DNA of 64,000 nucleotides, from the NCBI GenBank assembly GCA_020354025.1, contig CP070638.1, positions 455,523 through 519,522 of the forward strand. Direction: 5' to 3'. The notes under the pieces were generated by a model. It saw only the letters and a list, made by a program, of their open reading frames with translations, did no database searches and was not told the origin of the DNA. Origin of the DNA: Fidelibacterota bacterium (GTDB lineage: Bacteria > Fidelibacterota > Marinisomatia > SCGC-AAA003-L08 > TS1B11). Made by a program: the position numbers and the translations under genes. Below, piece by piece: positions 1 to 8,166 of this stretch. Within the stretch, counting starts at the first letter, position 1; every line of letters starts with the position of its first letter.

Positions 1-638
1 CACGCCAGGACGAAGCTGAATCGGTCATTGGTCTCCCGCCCGTCCACTATGAGACGGGCAGCTCTTTTCCGTGCTTTGAGAACCTCCAGGGCGGCGGCGA
101 CGGTATAGCGATTCTCCCCCAGCCAGCGCAGCCTCTCGGACAGGATCAGGATATCGGTAACCAGTCCCCACCCGACGATATTGAAGGCGTAAAGGATTTG
201 CCCGCCCAGTGAGACCCGGGCGGCGTCGATGGGCTTGGTCCGGCCGGCCACGATCCGCCGGGCGGCCTCCAGGGGGTCCAGGCAGTCGAAGCCCCGCATG
301 AAGGAGTTGCCGGTCCCGGCGGGGATCAGGCCAATCGGTATGAGCGCTCCGTCGGGACGGGAGAGCAGGCCGTTGATGACCTCGTGCATGGTGCCGTCAC
401 CCCCCACGACGCAGAAGCAGTTCACCTTGGAAAGATCAAGGTCTCTGATAAAGTCCCTGGCATGGCCGGCATACTCGGTCTCGAAGATATTGAGCTCGAT
501 ACCGGCGGCGTCGAAGACGGGCTTGACCTGCTGCAGGACGGTTGACCCGCTTTTCCGGCCACCATGAGGATTGACGGCTAGGCAGAGTCGTTTTGGGGGC
601 CGGGGATCTATGACTTGGCCTTTCGCTGACGGGCCCAT
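1..638 (-). CDS. Diacylglycerol kinase / sphingosine kinase-type lipid kinase (C-terminus outside window)
   Basis: This gene enters from the left edge; the window holds its first 212 codons. The product would phosphorylate a lipid such as diacylglycerol, using ATP, at the inner membrane. Visible family marks are a nucleotide-binding VVGGDGTMHEVINGL segment (GGDGT at residues 79-83) and the following PAGTGNSF motif near residue 105, both typical of the DAGK catalytic domain. ATG at 638 lies 31 bases inside the 3' end of the upstream exported-protein gene; no clear Shine-Dalgarno sequence precedes it, and no later start would keep the conserved LCLAVNPHGG strand. It is the last visible gene of a three-gene minus-strand run. 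The family call is firm; the lipid substrate cannot be told from the sequence. Confidence 0.9.
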   Translation of the reverse strand, partial: MGPSAKGQVIDPRPPKRLCLAVNPHGGRKSGSTVLQQVKPVFDAAGIELNIFETEYAGHARDFIRDLDLSKVNCFCVVGGDGTMHEVINGLLSRPDGALIPIGLIPAGTGNSFMRGFDCLDPLEAARRIVAGRTKPIDAARVSLGGQILYAFNIVGWGLVTDILILSERLRWLGENRYTVAAALEVLKARKRAARLIVDGRETNDRFSFVLA

Positions 639-1438
639 TGCAGGTCAATCAGTGGTAGGAGGTGCCACTGAGTACGTGCCTTGGGGTAATCGGGATAAGC
701 CCCGCATACCAGCTTATAGCCGACAAGCACCTGGAAGCGTTCGCTGCGGCTCCAGATTACCAATCCCTTATGCTCCCATGAAAAGGATTCCTCGGCGCCC
801 GGGATCATGAGGAGGTCCACGTCCGTCCAGATGGACCATCGGCCGGGAAGATTGGTCAGCAGGTCCGCCCCCAGGTTTAGCTGGTAGCCATGTAGGAACA
901 GGGCCATGCGGGGAAAGACCAAAGGCAGGTCTATGGTGGTCCGTTCGTCAATCTCGCCGGTTTTCAGCGCGACGCTCACCCCGCCCTTGCCGGTCAGCCA
1001 TACGGACTGGCTTAGGGTTCTGGTAGCCAGCAGCTCGCTGCGCGCGGCCAGGATGTGGGGGATTTCCGGGATATCGCTCTCGGGCGAGATCAATCCGCCG
1101 ATACCCGGTCTCTTTACAAGCCGCAGCAGCGGTGTCGGGTAGTGAAAGCCGTGGCGCGTCGCCAGGCTCCACCCCTTGAACTCCCGATGGGCTACCTTGA
1201 TCCTCAGGTTGGGTACCACCAGGTTCAGTACCGGGTGGGTGGCCCACTCCAGGCGTCCCGTCTGCCCGTAACGCAGAGGCTGGAACAGCCCCTTTTCCCA
1301 GCGCCCTGATGGCAGGGTATAGGCAGTGCCGGAGGACCATGAGGCGTTGTCTGAGGCCATTGATGCACTGGCCAGCATCAACAGGGAGCAGACCAAAGCG
1401 ATATGGTGGCTTCTCCTGCGTCCGCGTACGACAGTCAC
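608..1438 (-). CDS. Exported protein of unknown function
   Basis: A 276-residue protein with an N-terminal signal peptide: basic RGRRR, then a hydrophobic stretch to about residue 28 ending near SMASDNA. The mature part alternates hydrophobic and polar residues with many aromatic residues and repeated short strands (for example GLVIWSRSERFQVLVGYKLV), which suggests a small beta-rich periplasmic or outer-membrane protein; I recognise no family. It starts with GTG at 1438, and this GTG overlaps the TGA stop of the upstream gene as GTGA, so translation is probably coupled. Its own 3' end overlaps the start of the lipid kinase gene. The compact three-gene arrangement suggests co-expression. Confidence 0.75.
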   Translation of the reverse strand: MTVVRGRRRSHHIALVCSLLMLASASMASDNASWSSGTAYTLPSGRWEKGLFQPLRYGQTGRLEWATHPVLNLVVPNLRIKVAHREFKGWSLATRHGFHYPTPLLRLVKRPGIGGLISPESDIPEIPHILAARSELLATRTLSQSVWLTGKGGVSVALKTGEIDERTTIDLPLVFPRMALFLHGYQLNLGADLLTNLPGRWSIWTDVDLLMIPGAEESFSWEHKGLVIWSRSERFQVLVGYKLVCGAYPDYPKARTQWHLLPLIDLQWARQRKAKS

Positions 1439-2547
1439 GGCAGCTCCATCCTCACTGAAACCGGGCAGTGGTCAGATAGGGTGGTTCCCGGCGTGGCTAT
1501 GTCCTGGTGGGTGCTGTCAGAGCCTGGCACCCACCCATCCGTGCGGTTCGTGAATAGGTAGTCCAGCTTGCGCGTGAATCCGAGCGAATCGGGTTTGTCG
1601 CCGTAGGTGAAATAGGGCTCCTGGTCGTCCGCTGATTGATACTCCTCCAGGGGTAGGGCAGTATCATAATCGGCATAAAGATCGTCCAGCCAGTCCTCCT
1701 CGCCCGAATAATCGCCGCCCTCGAAATCGCCCTCGCCGCACTTGGTGTCCCGGAAATCGGATATGACCTGTGATCCGGGTGGCAGGGTGTTAAGGTCACC
1801 GCCGGCCACGAACAGACCGCCCGCGTCATCAATGGCGTCTAACTCACCCTTGAACTGGTCAATGTGTTTCACCCTGGTTTCAGCCTGCCAGGCGGCTGTG
1901 TGGACATTTACAACGTATAGATTATCCAGCTGCGGAACGCTGGCCTTGAGAATACAGCGCCGCAGGTAGAAGTAAGTCGTGAGGGGGTCCTGATCGGTTC
2001 TCAAAGGCAGGCTGATGCGCTCGGCGTTCTCTAGGGGCCAGCGCGACAGGATGGCCGGTCCGAGATCGGTTCGCCCCAACCCATCCGAGGGGGCGTTCTG
2101 AACGCGCCACATGGAGGCGTACACACCGTAGTCCAGATCGGTATGGTCCAGCAGGTACTGCATCTGGTCCACATAGGCGGCCTGCTTGGAATCCACGGCC
2201 ACCTCCTGCAGCAGGAGGATGTCAGGATCGGCCCGGTTGATGTATTCGGCCACCCGTTCCAGGTTGTCCAACACCTCATCCTCGGCCATCAGTACCCGGT
2301 CGTCGTAACAGGCCCACCAGAAATCTATATCCCCGCCGCCGTACTTGATGTTCCAGGTCATTACCAGCAGGGTATCGGGCGTTATGGGAAGGATGGTAGG
2401 TACGTCGGCGGCCTGGTAGTGCTCGGCCTCCTCGATGTCATCGAAGGTGGTTACGATCGGTTCGCAGTGCCACCCCGCAACGGCCATCAGGAACGCAAAG
2501 ACGAGCGTCTTGTAATAATGCAGTCTTCGGCTATGGTTCACTGGCAT
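1435..2547 (-). CDS. Endonuclease/exonuclease/phosphatase (EEP) family secreted protein
   Basis: A 370-residue exported member of the EEP fold, which includes metal-dependent nucleases and lipid or sugar phosphatases. Motifs seen: MTWNIKYGG at residues 63-71, the metal-binding LLLQEV segment about 45 residues later, GGDLNTLP in the middle, and the C-terminal SDHCPVSVRM with the catalytic Asp-His pair. The N-terminus has a basic start and a hydrophobic run to about residue 28, consistent with export; a Cys follows but the context GWHC is a poor lipobox. It is first in a run with the GTGA-coupled exported protein and the lipid kinase, so action on phosphorylated lipids or nucleic acids outside the cytoplasm are both possible. 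The substrate is unknown. Confidence 0.85.
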   Translation of the reverse strand: MPVNHSRRLHYYKTLVFAFLMAVAGWHCEPIVTTFDDIEEAEHYQAADVPTILPITPDTLLVMTWNIKYGGGDIDFWWACYDDRVLMAEDEVLDNLERVAEYINRADPDILLLQEVAVDSKQAAYVDQMQYLLDHTDLDYGVYASMWRVQNAPSDGLGRTDLGPAILSRWPLENAERISLPLRTDQDPLTTYFYLRRCILKASVPQLDNLYVVNVHTAAWQAETRVKHIDQFKGELDAIDDAGGLFVAGGDLNTLPPGSQVISDFRDTKCGEGDFEGGDYSGEEDWLDDLYADYDTALPLEEYQSADDQEPYFTYGDKPDSLGFTRKLDYLFTNRTDGWVPGSDSTHQDIATPGTTLSDHCPVSVRMELP

Positions 2548-2663
2548 GGTCTATAGTGGCATTCCGTATATCCACCAGCCGGAATATAATGAATAACGCC
2601 CCCATGAATCCCGCCCTAATTCACCTTTGCACATGGTAGAATGATTCGACATACGGTAATTAA

Positions 2664-3416
2664 TCAGATAGTCATACTGCTTAGAATAAGGATTCCTGCT
2701 AGCGAGAAAGCAGCTACGCCCACCATGCCGCTATAGATGCTCTTCCTTCTCAGTTTGCGGATTTCAGCTAGATAGAACTGGCGGTACTTATGGCGCACCA
2801 GCGGGTCCGCCGATTTCAGTTGCTCAGGAACGGGAACAATAGTAGGAGGAGTACTTGCAGATACTTCCGTTGTTGTCACACCGCCCGCAGTCGCTCCTAT
2901 TATAAAGCCTGGAAACTCCGCAACAATCGCTCCCACTATAGACCCAAGTACCATACCTCCGCAGCCAAGCAGCCCGCCACCCAGCCCCCAGGCCGTGGAG
3001 TAATGGTTCTTCTCGGCATTGTTCCGCGCCATGATTCTGAGGGCGGTTTCGGTGAATACCGGCGGTCTGCCTATAGCAGCTACCTCAGTTTCAGCTGGCT
3101 CAAGTGGGATCAGTTCCCCGGTCTCCGGGTCAAACCGCTGGCGGCACGCAGCCTCCGGTTCGGCCCTAATGGGCAGGCCAGTCTCTGGATCAAACCGGGG
3201 ATTGAGGATGGGATCGGGTGTCTCAATCAGAGGCATTCCTGTTTCCGGGTCAAACTGCTGCGAGGACGGGGCTTTTGAGTCGATCTTTACGGGCAAGCCG
3301 GTTACCGGATCAAACCTTGGCGTATCAGGTTTGGTGATTTGAGCACAGACTATATCCAGCCCCAGACATGCCAGGATCAGGATGGAAGAAATAGGAATTT
3401 TACTCAACAAGTTCAA
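2664..3416 (-). CDS. Envelope protein with four 20-residue FDPETG repeats
   Basis: A 250-residue protein with a signal peptide (hydrophobic ISSILILACLGLDIVCA). Residues about 33-112 hold four tandem repeats of 20 residues, each built on (R/Q)FDPxTGxPI plus a variable, acidic and proline-rich remainder. A glycine-rich hydrophobic hairpin follows (LGGGLLGCGGMVLGSIVGAIVA), then a charged segment and a last membrane-type helix at the C-terminus. The start is TTG at 3416: AGGAGG lies six bases upstream, inside the end of the preceding gene, with which this gene overlaps by 17 bases. Function is not known. The repeats could be a flexible spacer or ligand-binding stretch, with glycine-rich helices anchoring it in a membrane. 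Confidence 0.7.
   Translation of the reverse strand: MNLLSKIPISSILILACLGLDIVCAQITKPDTPRFDPVTGLPVKIDSKAPSSQQFDPETGMPLIETPDPILNPRFDPETGLPIRAEPEAACRQRFDPETGELIPLEPAETEVAAIGRPPVFTETALRIMARNNAEKNHYSTAWGLGGGLLGCGGMVLGSIVGAIVAEFPGFIIGATAGGVTTTEVSASTPPTIVPVPEQLKSADPLVRHKYRQFYLAEIRKLRRKSIYSGMVGVAAFSLAGILILSSMTI
3110..3345 (-). repeat. Four tandem 60-bp coding repeats (FDPETG)
   Basis: The codons for FDPxTG recur at about 3120, 3180, 3240 and 3300, an exact 60-base period. On the plus strand each copy shows gtytccgggtcaaac or a close variant. Diverged synonymous positions show the array is not brand new. It lies inside the 2664-3416 gene. Confidence 0.85.
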
Positions 3417-3885
3417 TTACTACCTCCTGGTAAAAGGTAGTATAGCCCCACCATAGGCCAGCCCCTGCACCCAGAAGGGCGACGGTGGCTACTACATCCG
3501 GGCCGGTTCCAGGAGCGGTGAGGGACACAATACCGATCCCGAGCCCGCTTCCTAGCAAACCGCCCACCAGAGCCAGACATACCTCCATAGGTCCAGGCTT
3601 TAGCGTCACGGTCAGAACCTTGTCAATGGGCAAAGTGACCTGTGTACCCTGGATTTCCATTGTGAAGTTGTAGAAGTCAGATCCAATGAACTTGCCCCTT
3701 ATTTGACGGTCATCGGCTAGGGTAAGCAGGACGTTCTCGCCTTGCCAGTTCCGGGCTAACTTGCGGGCACGGATATTACGGGGCGCAAGTCTGGTTTCCT
3801 GCTCATGCGACTGCGCCTGGAGCAAGACGGGATGGGACACCATTAATAACAGGAACAATGAGATTGACAGGTTACGATTTTTCAT
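3400..3885 (-). CDS. Exported LSm/SH3-like small protein
   Basis: Start chosen at ATG 3885 (161 residues) because GGAGGG lies eight bases upstream; a further in-frame ATG at 3900 would place this ribosome site inside the coding region. A signal peptide (hydrophobic to about residue 22, ending LLQAQS) is followed by a small beta domain: VLLTLADDRQIRGKFIGSDFY then TMEIQGTQVTLPIDKVLTVTL, the alternating pattern of LSm/SH3-like barrels that many FCB exported proteins carry. The C-terminal half has two glycine-rich hydrophobic stretches (LVGGLLGSGLGIGIVSL and VATVALLGAGAGLWWGY). The same beta motif recurs in the gene just upstream, suggesting related jobs. No family name can be given. Confidence 0.7.
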   Translation of the reverse strand: MKNRNLSISLFLLLMVSHPVLLQAQSHEQETRLAPRNIRARKLARNWQGENVLLTLADDRQIRGKFIGSDFYNFTMEIQGTQVTLPIDKVLTVTLKPGPMEVCLALVGGLLGSGLGIGIVSLTAPGTGPDVVATVALLGAGAGLWWGYTTFYQEVVIELVE

Positions 3886-3918
3886 GCCACCCTCCTTCAA
3901 TAGGTGCGGGAATACCTG

Positions 3919-5448
3919 CTACAGTTCGTAGAATTCCCAGTAAAGTAGCAGGTAGGGTTCCTGGAAATGAATACCGAGGCGGAAAGTCTCTCCAAAGGCA
4001 TAGAGGAAGCCGAAGTCGAAGTCTACCATCCGGTAGTCCCCGTCGGGGGAGTCCATGACGAACGGTGAACCGTCTCCAATGTAGTCTTCAAAGGTCTGGG
4101 TGATATCGCGAAACTTATGTCCGTTATCCGCCCACATGTTCATCATCAGCTTCAGCCGCTTGGATAGGTCGTACTCAAAGGCAGCCCAGGCGCGGAAGGG
4201 AAACACCATCTTTTTCATATCCCATGAATAAGCCGTCTTGAGGGCCGGCCGACTGAGGAGAAGACTGTTGGTCTTCACCCCAACGTGCCAACCCAGCTTG
4301 CCGCGACCTGATGCCAGCGAACGCCTGGATGAAAGCACCAAATAGGTTTCCCAGTAGAATTGCTGCGATCCCCCAGCCAGCACTTCCGAGACATCTACTC
4401 CACTAGCATTAATGGACTTATTGAGCGTGTCATTTATGACGTACTGGGCATACTTGGCCACGACCGATTGCATGGGATGGTGGTTGAACATATGAAAGCC
4501 CAGGGCAGCACCCACTTCGGACACCCCTGTTTCCCGATGGTAAAACTGGATCAAAGGGTGGAGATTCAGATCGCCCATGAAGTCACTGCCGAAACTACTG
4601 CGAACCATGAACCGGTCGGTGAAACCGTATCCCAGTGACAATCCGCTGAGGTAGAAGGTATTGGCCGGAAGGGGGAAGGCGGTGGGGTCCATCATGACAT
4701 CGGAAAGTACCGCCTCGCCCCGATAGAAGGTCTTCTTCTCCTCCGCCCAGGGGACCCGCCTCCCGCCGTGGTAGCGATCCATGTCCTTGATATCCTTCTT
4801 GCTGATGACCACGTCCCCGTAGGGGGATCGCAAGATGAGTTCTTCCGGTGTCTCCTTGAGGACTGGACCGACGTAGCGGGTATCATTTTTCTTAGTGATG
4901 TGGGCGGTTTCTTCCAGGATCGAGCTAGTTGGTATTTTCAACAACCCATCGATGGTCTCGATATGACATAGGTCATTTTCGATGCTCTTGATCGTACCCT
5001 GAATGATATTACCATCAACTAGGTGAAAGCGCTTGGACATGCCTACTTCTAGGATCTCGACCAGGATCAATTCCTGCTCCTGGGATTCGGACCCAACGTT
5101 CTCAGTTGTTCGCTGCGGTTCTGGTTTGACGATCCCCTCGGTCTGTTGTGGTGTGACCACCGGGAGCGTTTTCTTCCCTGTCCCAGTAATGTACATGGAG
5201 GGTGGATTGTCTGACTGGAAAAGCCGGATGAGTTCCGCCCCATCCTCCCGGCTCAGGCGTTGCAGGGGTGCATTCCACTCCCGCTGCAAGTAAGCATTTA
5301 GCGCGGCTTCAGTGAAGCCTTGCTTAGCGGCCAGAGTTTTAATGGCGCTGACTTGTGTCGGGAGAATCGATTGCCCCCTTTCTTGTGCAAATGCTAGGGC
5401 TGAAATGAGTAGGCCCGCGGTTAGAATCAAGTGAATCTTGGCTCTCAT
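3919..5448 (-). CDS. Probable outer-membrane barrel protein with N-terminal LSm-like domain
   Basis: A 509-residue protein starting at ATG 5448, six bases after AAGGAG; the reading frame stays open upstream to 5559 but without a ribosome site. Signal peptide MRAKIHLILTAGLLISALAFA. About residues 130-240 hold two LSm/SH3-like units (FHLVDGNIIQGTIKSIENDL and RYVGPVLKETPEELILRSPY). From about residue 265 onward the sequence looks like a beta barrel: many short amphipathic strands with aromatic ends, GYGFTDRFMVRSSFGSD, and a C-terminus closing with LLLYWEFYEL. It is first in the minus-strand run 5448-2664 whose three products are all exported. A role in envelope assembly or transport is an inference only. 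Confidence 0.7.
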   Translation of the reverse strand: MRAKIHLILTAGLLISALAFAQERGQSILPTQVSAIKTLAAKQGFTEAALNAYLQREWNAPLQRLSREDGAELIRLFQSDNPPSMYITGTGKKTLPVVTPQQTEGIVKPEPQRTTENVGSESQEQELILVEILEVGMSKRFHLVDGNIIQGTIKSIENDLCHIETIDGLLKIPTSSILEETAHITKKNDTRYVGPVLKETPEELILRSPYGDVVISKKDIKDMDRYHGGRRVPWAEEKKTFYRGEAVLSDVMMDPTAFPLPANTFYLSGLSLGYGFTDRFMVRSSFGSDFMGDLNLHPLIQFYHRETGVSEVGAALGFHMFNHHPMQSVVAKYAQYVINDTLNKSINASGVDVSEVLAGGSQQFYWETYLVLSSRRSLASGRGKLGWHVGVKTNSLLLSRPALKTAYSWDMKKMVFPFRAWAAFEYDLSKRLKLMMNMWADNGHKFRDITQTFEDYIGDGSPFVMDSPDGDYRMVDFDFGFLYAFGETFRLGIHFQEPYLLLYWEFYEL

Positions 5449-5768
5449 GATGGTCTCCTTATGCTGGTTATTACACTCGTATTTCCAATAGACTCTAAAG
5501 GAAGATGCTGGTAATTGGATTTCGCCAATGGTGTCCGTTTTATGCTTTATAGAGCTCATTTTTGATCCTGCTTCTTACTTCCGCCCGAAAATAAACCAAC
5601 CCGGCTGGCGCCGTTGTCATGGAATTGTCTAAGAATGGTAAAAGAATTGTATAAAGGTGGCCCGGGAGGGAGTGTAGCGTCGGGCAGGGCTCGAAAAAAT
5701 CCCCCGGTCTGGGTTGTATCAGTGCCCGGGCCGGGGGCTATATGCAGAATGTCAGGAGAAAGAAAGGA
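5449..5768. other. Intergenic stretch upstream of the 5448-2664 operon
   Basis: About 320 bases with no convincing gene. It should hold the promoter of the three-gene minus-strand operon. Short open frames on the plus strand have no ribosome site and no recognisable composition. Confidence 0.5.
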
Positions 5769-5875
5769 TCAACCGGTGAACTTGATGGAGCACCCGATTG
5801 CCATAGCAGAGGCATTTTCTATGGGCTTATCCATCAGTATTGTGTCCAGGGCATCGGCGAGCTTGAACACTGGCG
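5769..5875 (-). pseudogene. C-terminal remnant of a redoxin/AhpC-like gene
   Basis: On the minus strand, in a different frame from the neighbouring dehydrogenase, codons read FKLADALDTILMDKP and then AMAIGCSIKFTG before TGA at 5771-5769. This matches the very end of peroxiredoxin/thiol-disulfide proteins of the form (D)LxxALDAVLAGKPVxxxxTxAxGCSIK. Only about 33 residues remain; the reading runs straight into the 3' end of the dehydrogenase gene with no thioredoxin core. It looks like a deletion junction. The match is from memory of the family, not a search. Confidence 0.6.
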
Positions 5876-5878
5876 CAA

Positions 5879-6637
5879 CTAGGACGGCCCTCGACTGAAA
5901 GAGGGGCGTATCAGATTATAGATTCTCTTCAGGACGAGCACCAGCCTGATGTAGGATCTCAGAAGCCAGGATCGTGAGGCGATGGCGGTGATGTAACGGG
6001 CAATGTCCCGTGCCGAGAGCATCTGTCGTCGGGAAGGTCTTCCGGGGTAGATGTCGAAGAACTCGGTATCTACCCGGAAGGGGAATATGGTGGATGTCTT
6101 TATGCCCAGCTTGCGAAGCTCCCATTTCGCTGCCTGCAGGAGGCCGGTGACACCGCGTTTGGAGGCACAATAGGCGGCGTAGCCGGGCGCCGAAAACAAA
6201 CCGGCTATGGATGCGACGGTAATGATGTGCCCCCTGACACTGCCGTGAACCATACTTATGGCAGCCATCCTGGTACACAAATAGACGCTGGTTAGGTTGG
6301 TGTGGATTACGGATAGCCATTCATCCATATCGGTATCGATCAGCCGGCTTTTTAGACCCCGGCCAGCGTTGTTCACCAGGATATCCACCCGTCCAAAACG
6401 TTTCTCCGTTTCCAGGAACAGCTGCTCCACATCAGCCTCCCGTGTAACGTCGGTCCGAACAGCAAGGCACCGGTCGCCAGAGGGATTGAGCTCCCCGCAA
6501 AGGGCCTGGAGTTTATCCAGACTTCGTGCGGCCAATACCAACCGGGTTCCTCTTCTGATAAATTCCCGAGCAACAGCCCGGCCGATTCCGCTGCTAGCAC
6601 CGGTGATGACGACCACCTTATCCTCAAGCGAGGTCAT
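5879..6637 (-). CDS. Short-chain dehydrogenase/reductase (SDR)
   Basis: A 252-residue classical SDR that oxidises or reduces a hydroxyl/keto group with NAD(P). Seen: the cofactor motif TGASSGIG at about residues 13-20, NNAG at about 90, the catalytic Ser in VASIAG and YCASK with the active-site Tyr and Lys. Unlike most cytosolic SDRs it ends in a long basic and hydrophobic tail (SYIRLVLVLKRIYNLIRPSF), which could bind a membrane and suggests a lipid substrate. The start lies 14 bases inside the upstream dehydratase gene, so the two are co-translated. The last codons run into the ghost of a redoxin gene, so the native C-terminus may have been altered by a deletion. Confidence 0.88.
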   Translation of the reverse strand: MTSLEDKVVVITGASSGIGRAVAREFIRRGTRLVLAARSLDKLQALCGELNPSGDRCLAVRTDVTREADVEQLFLETEKRFGRVDILVNNAGRGLKSRLIDTDMDEWLSVIHTNLTSVYLCTRMAAISMVHGSVRGHIITVASIAGLFSAPGYAAYCASKRGVTGLLQAAKWELRKLGIKTSTIFPFRVDTEFFDIYPGRPSRRQMLSARDIARYITAIASRSWLLRSYIRLVLVLKRIYNLIRPSFSRGPS

Positions 6638-7643
6638 TCTCCCTCATCCAGGCATAGGCATCGGCAATGGTCTGTTCAAAGCTGATAGCGGGGGACCAAC
6701 CGAAGCTGCTTTTGGCTCTTGAGTGATCAAAATAGCGGTAGTGGAAGGAGGAATCGAGTTCTGAAGCGGAGAGTTCCAGCCTGCTTCCGGTTATTGATTC
6801 CCCGGCCCGCAGCACCCAATACAGCAATGGCCTGAGAGCTCGCGGCAGGATCAGCCGAGGTGCCTTGCCATTGGTTTCTCCGGCTATAGTGTAAAATATT
6901 TCCTTAAAGGTCAGGTTCCAGCCCGAAAGTAGGAAGTTGCCGTCGCGCAGGTCATGTTTCAGCACTGCAACTATTCCTCTGGCCACGTCCCGGACGTCAG
7001 CCACATTGGTGCCTCCTGGCGGAATGACCGGAATTTTACCTTGGTCAACGGCCCGAATCATATTCGCAGTGTTCCGATAGTCCCCCGGACCGAACATAAG
7101 ACCCGGATACAGAATGACCGCTGCCAATCCGTCCCGGCGGCAGATTTCCACCTCCTGGTCGGCTAGGTGTTTGGTGAGCATGTAGTATTTATTTTTCCTC
7201 CGGGCGATGGCCCAATCGAACCGGAAGGTTTCATCCGCGGGACACAGGGGATCATTGTTATAGCCTAGCCCCGCCACGGAGCTGATATGGATGAACAGCG
7301 ACACGTCATGCTCCCGCGAGGCTTGGACAACATTGCGGGTTCCCTGTACATTGACTCGCTTCAGCGCCGCCTCATCCTTAAGCGACGGGGAGACCAGACC
7401 GGCAAGGTGCACGACCACCTCCATGCCTTGAAAAGCGTCCTGGATCGCTTGCATGTCACATATATCAAGCCCCAGACACACTTCCACTCTGTTGTCGGAA
7501 GAGAAATCGAAAAGGGCGAACGGATTAGACTGCAGATCGATGATCCGTAGGCATACCTCCGGGAACTCCTGGAGCAGGTCGCGGATGAGATGTTGTCCCA
7601 GAAATCCGCACCCACCAGTCAATAAGACTGTCTTTAAACTCAT
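6624..7643 (-). CDS. NAD-dependent epimerase/dehydratase (3-beta-HSD-like extended SDR)
   Basis: A 339-residue extended SDR. The N-terminus carries the Rossmann motif TGGCGFLGQHL; the catalytic YxxxK is YMLTK near residue 155, followed by a substrate-binding half with LYPGLMFGPGDYRNT. It resembles the group holding 3-beta-hydroxysteroid dehydrogenases and ceramide or flavonoid reductases rather than nucleotide-sugar epimerases, because no sugar-nucleotide signature is obvious. It is translated just before the SDR with a 14-base overlap, so both probably act on successive steps of one lipid or alcohol substrate. The exact substrate cannot be read from the sequence. Confidence 0.85.
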   Translation of the reverse strand: MSLKTVLLTGGCGFLGQHLIRDLLQEFPEVCLRIIDLQSNPFALFDFSSDNRVEVCLGLDICDMQAIQDAFQGMEVVVHLAGLVSPSLKDEAALKRVNVQGTRNVVQASREHDVSLFIHISSVAGLGYNNDPLCPADETFRFDWAIARRKNKYYMLTKHLADQEVEICRRDGLAAVILYPGLMFGPGDYRNTANMIRAVDQGKIPVIPPGGTNVADVRDVARGIVAVLKHDLRDGNFLLSGWNLTFKEIFYTIAGETNGKAPRLILPRALRPLLYWVLRAGESITGSRLELSASELDSSFHYRYFDHSRAKSSFGWSPAISFEQTIADAYAWMRENDLA

Positions 7644-7827
7644 AGCGAATATTAATCCGGTATGCTACGGGAAACCCACATATTCCCACTGATATCATAT
7701 CCTGGCGGATTAGGGTTTGCACGTCTCGCATGGCACAAACCCTACAGGGACTCGGGATCTGGTTAAGAAAGAGCGGGGCATAATCCACCTATAAGACCGT
7801 AAATTGCATCAAGTTCAAGGGAGTAAG

Positions 7828-8166
7828 ATGGGAAAACAAATCACTCTTGATGATTTTGCATCATTAGACATCCGAGTGGGCACTATTACCGAAGCTCGCT
7901 TGGCCTCAAAAGTTCACCAGCCAGCCTACCAGCTCAAGCTCGACTTTGGTGAGCTAGGAGAGCTAACGTCGAGCGTTCAGATCACTGATCACTACCAGCT
8001 TCAGGACTTAGTCGGGCGGCAGGTAGTTGCCGTGGTCAATTTTCCTCCCCGGCGAATCGGAGGCTTCAAGAGTCAGGTCTTGGTCTTAGGGGCTTACCAG
8101 GCCGATGGCAGCGTCCGTTTATTGCAGCTAGATGGACCGATAGAGGCCGGAGCACGTCTAAGGTGA
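7828..8166 (+). CDS. csaA: CsaA-like tRNA-binding-domain protein
   Basis: A 112-residue single-domain protein of the EMAP/CsaA OB-fold type, which binds tRNA or acts as an export-related chaperone in Bacillus. Seen: SLDIRVGTITEA near the start, SSVQITDHYQLQDLVGRQVVAVVNFPPRRIGGFKSQVLVLGA, all diagnostic of CsaA and the MetRS C-terminal domain. The start is ATG 7828, after AAGGGAG; the frame extends a few codons upstream without need. Its TGA stop overlaps the GTG start of the HAD gene as GTGA, so the pair is coupled. The fold is sure; the chaperone role is known only from homologues. Confidence 0.88.
   Translation: MGKQITLDDFASLDIRVGTITEARLASKVHQPAYQLKLDFGELGELTSSVQITDHYQLQDLVGRQVVAVVNFPPRRIGGFKSQVLVLGAYQADGSVRLLQLDGPIEAGARLR

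Noticed and set aside
5614-5898. Plus-strand open frame of 94 codons between two minus-strand operons
   Set aside because: No ribosome site and unlike a protein; the minus strand there carries a much more convincing redoxin C-terminus.
7729-7742. GCATGGCACAAACC shared with 59780-59793
   Set aside because: Too short, with unrelated flanks; probably coincidence.
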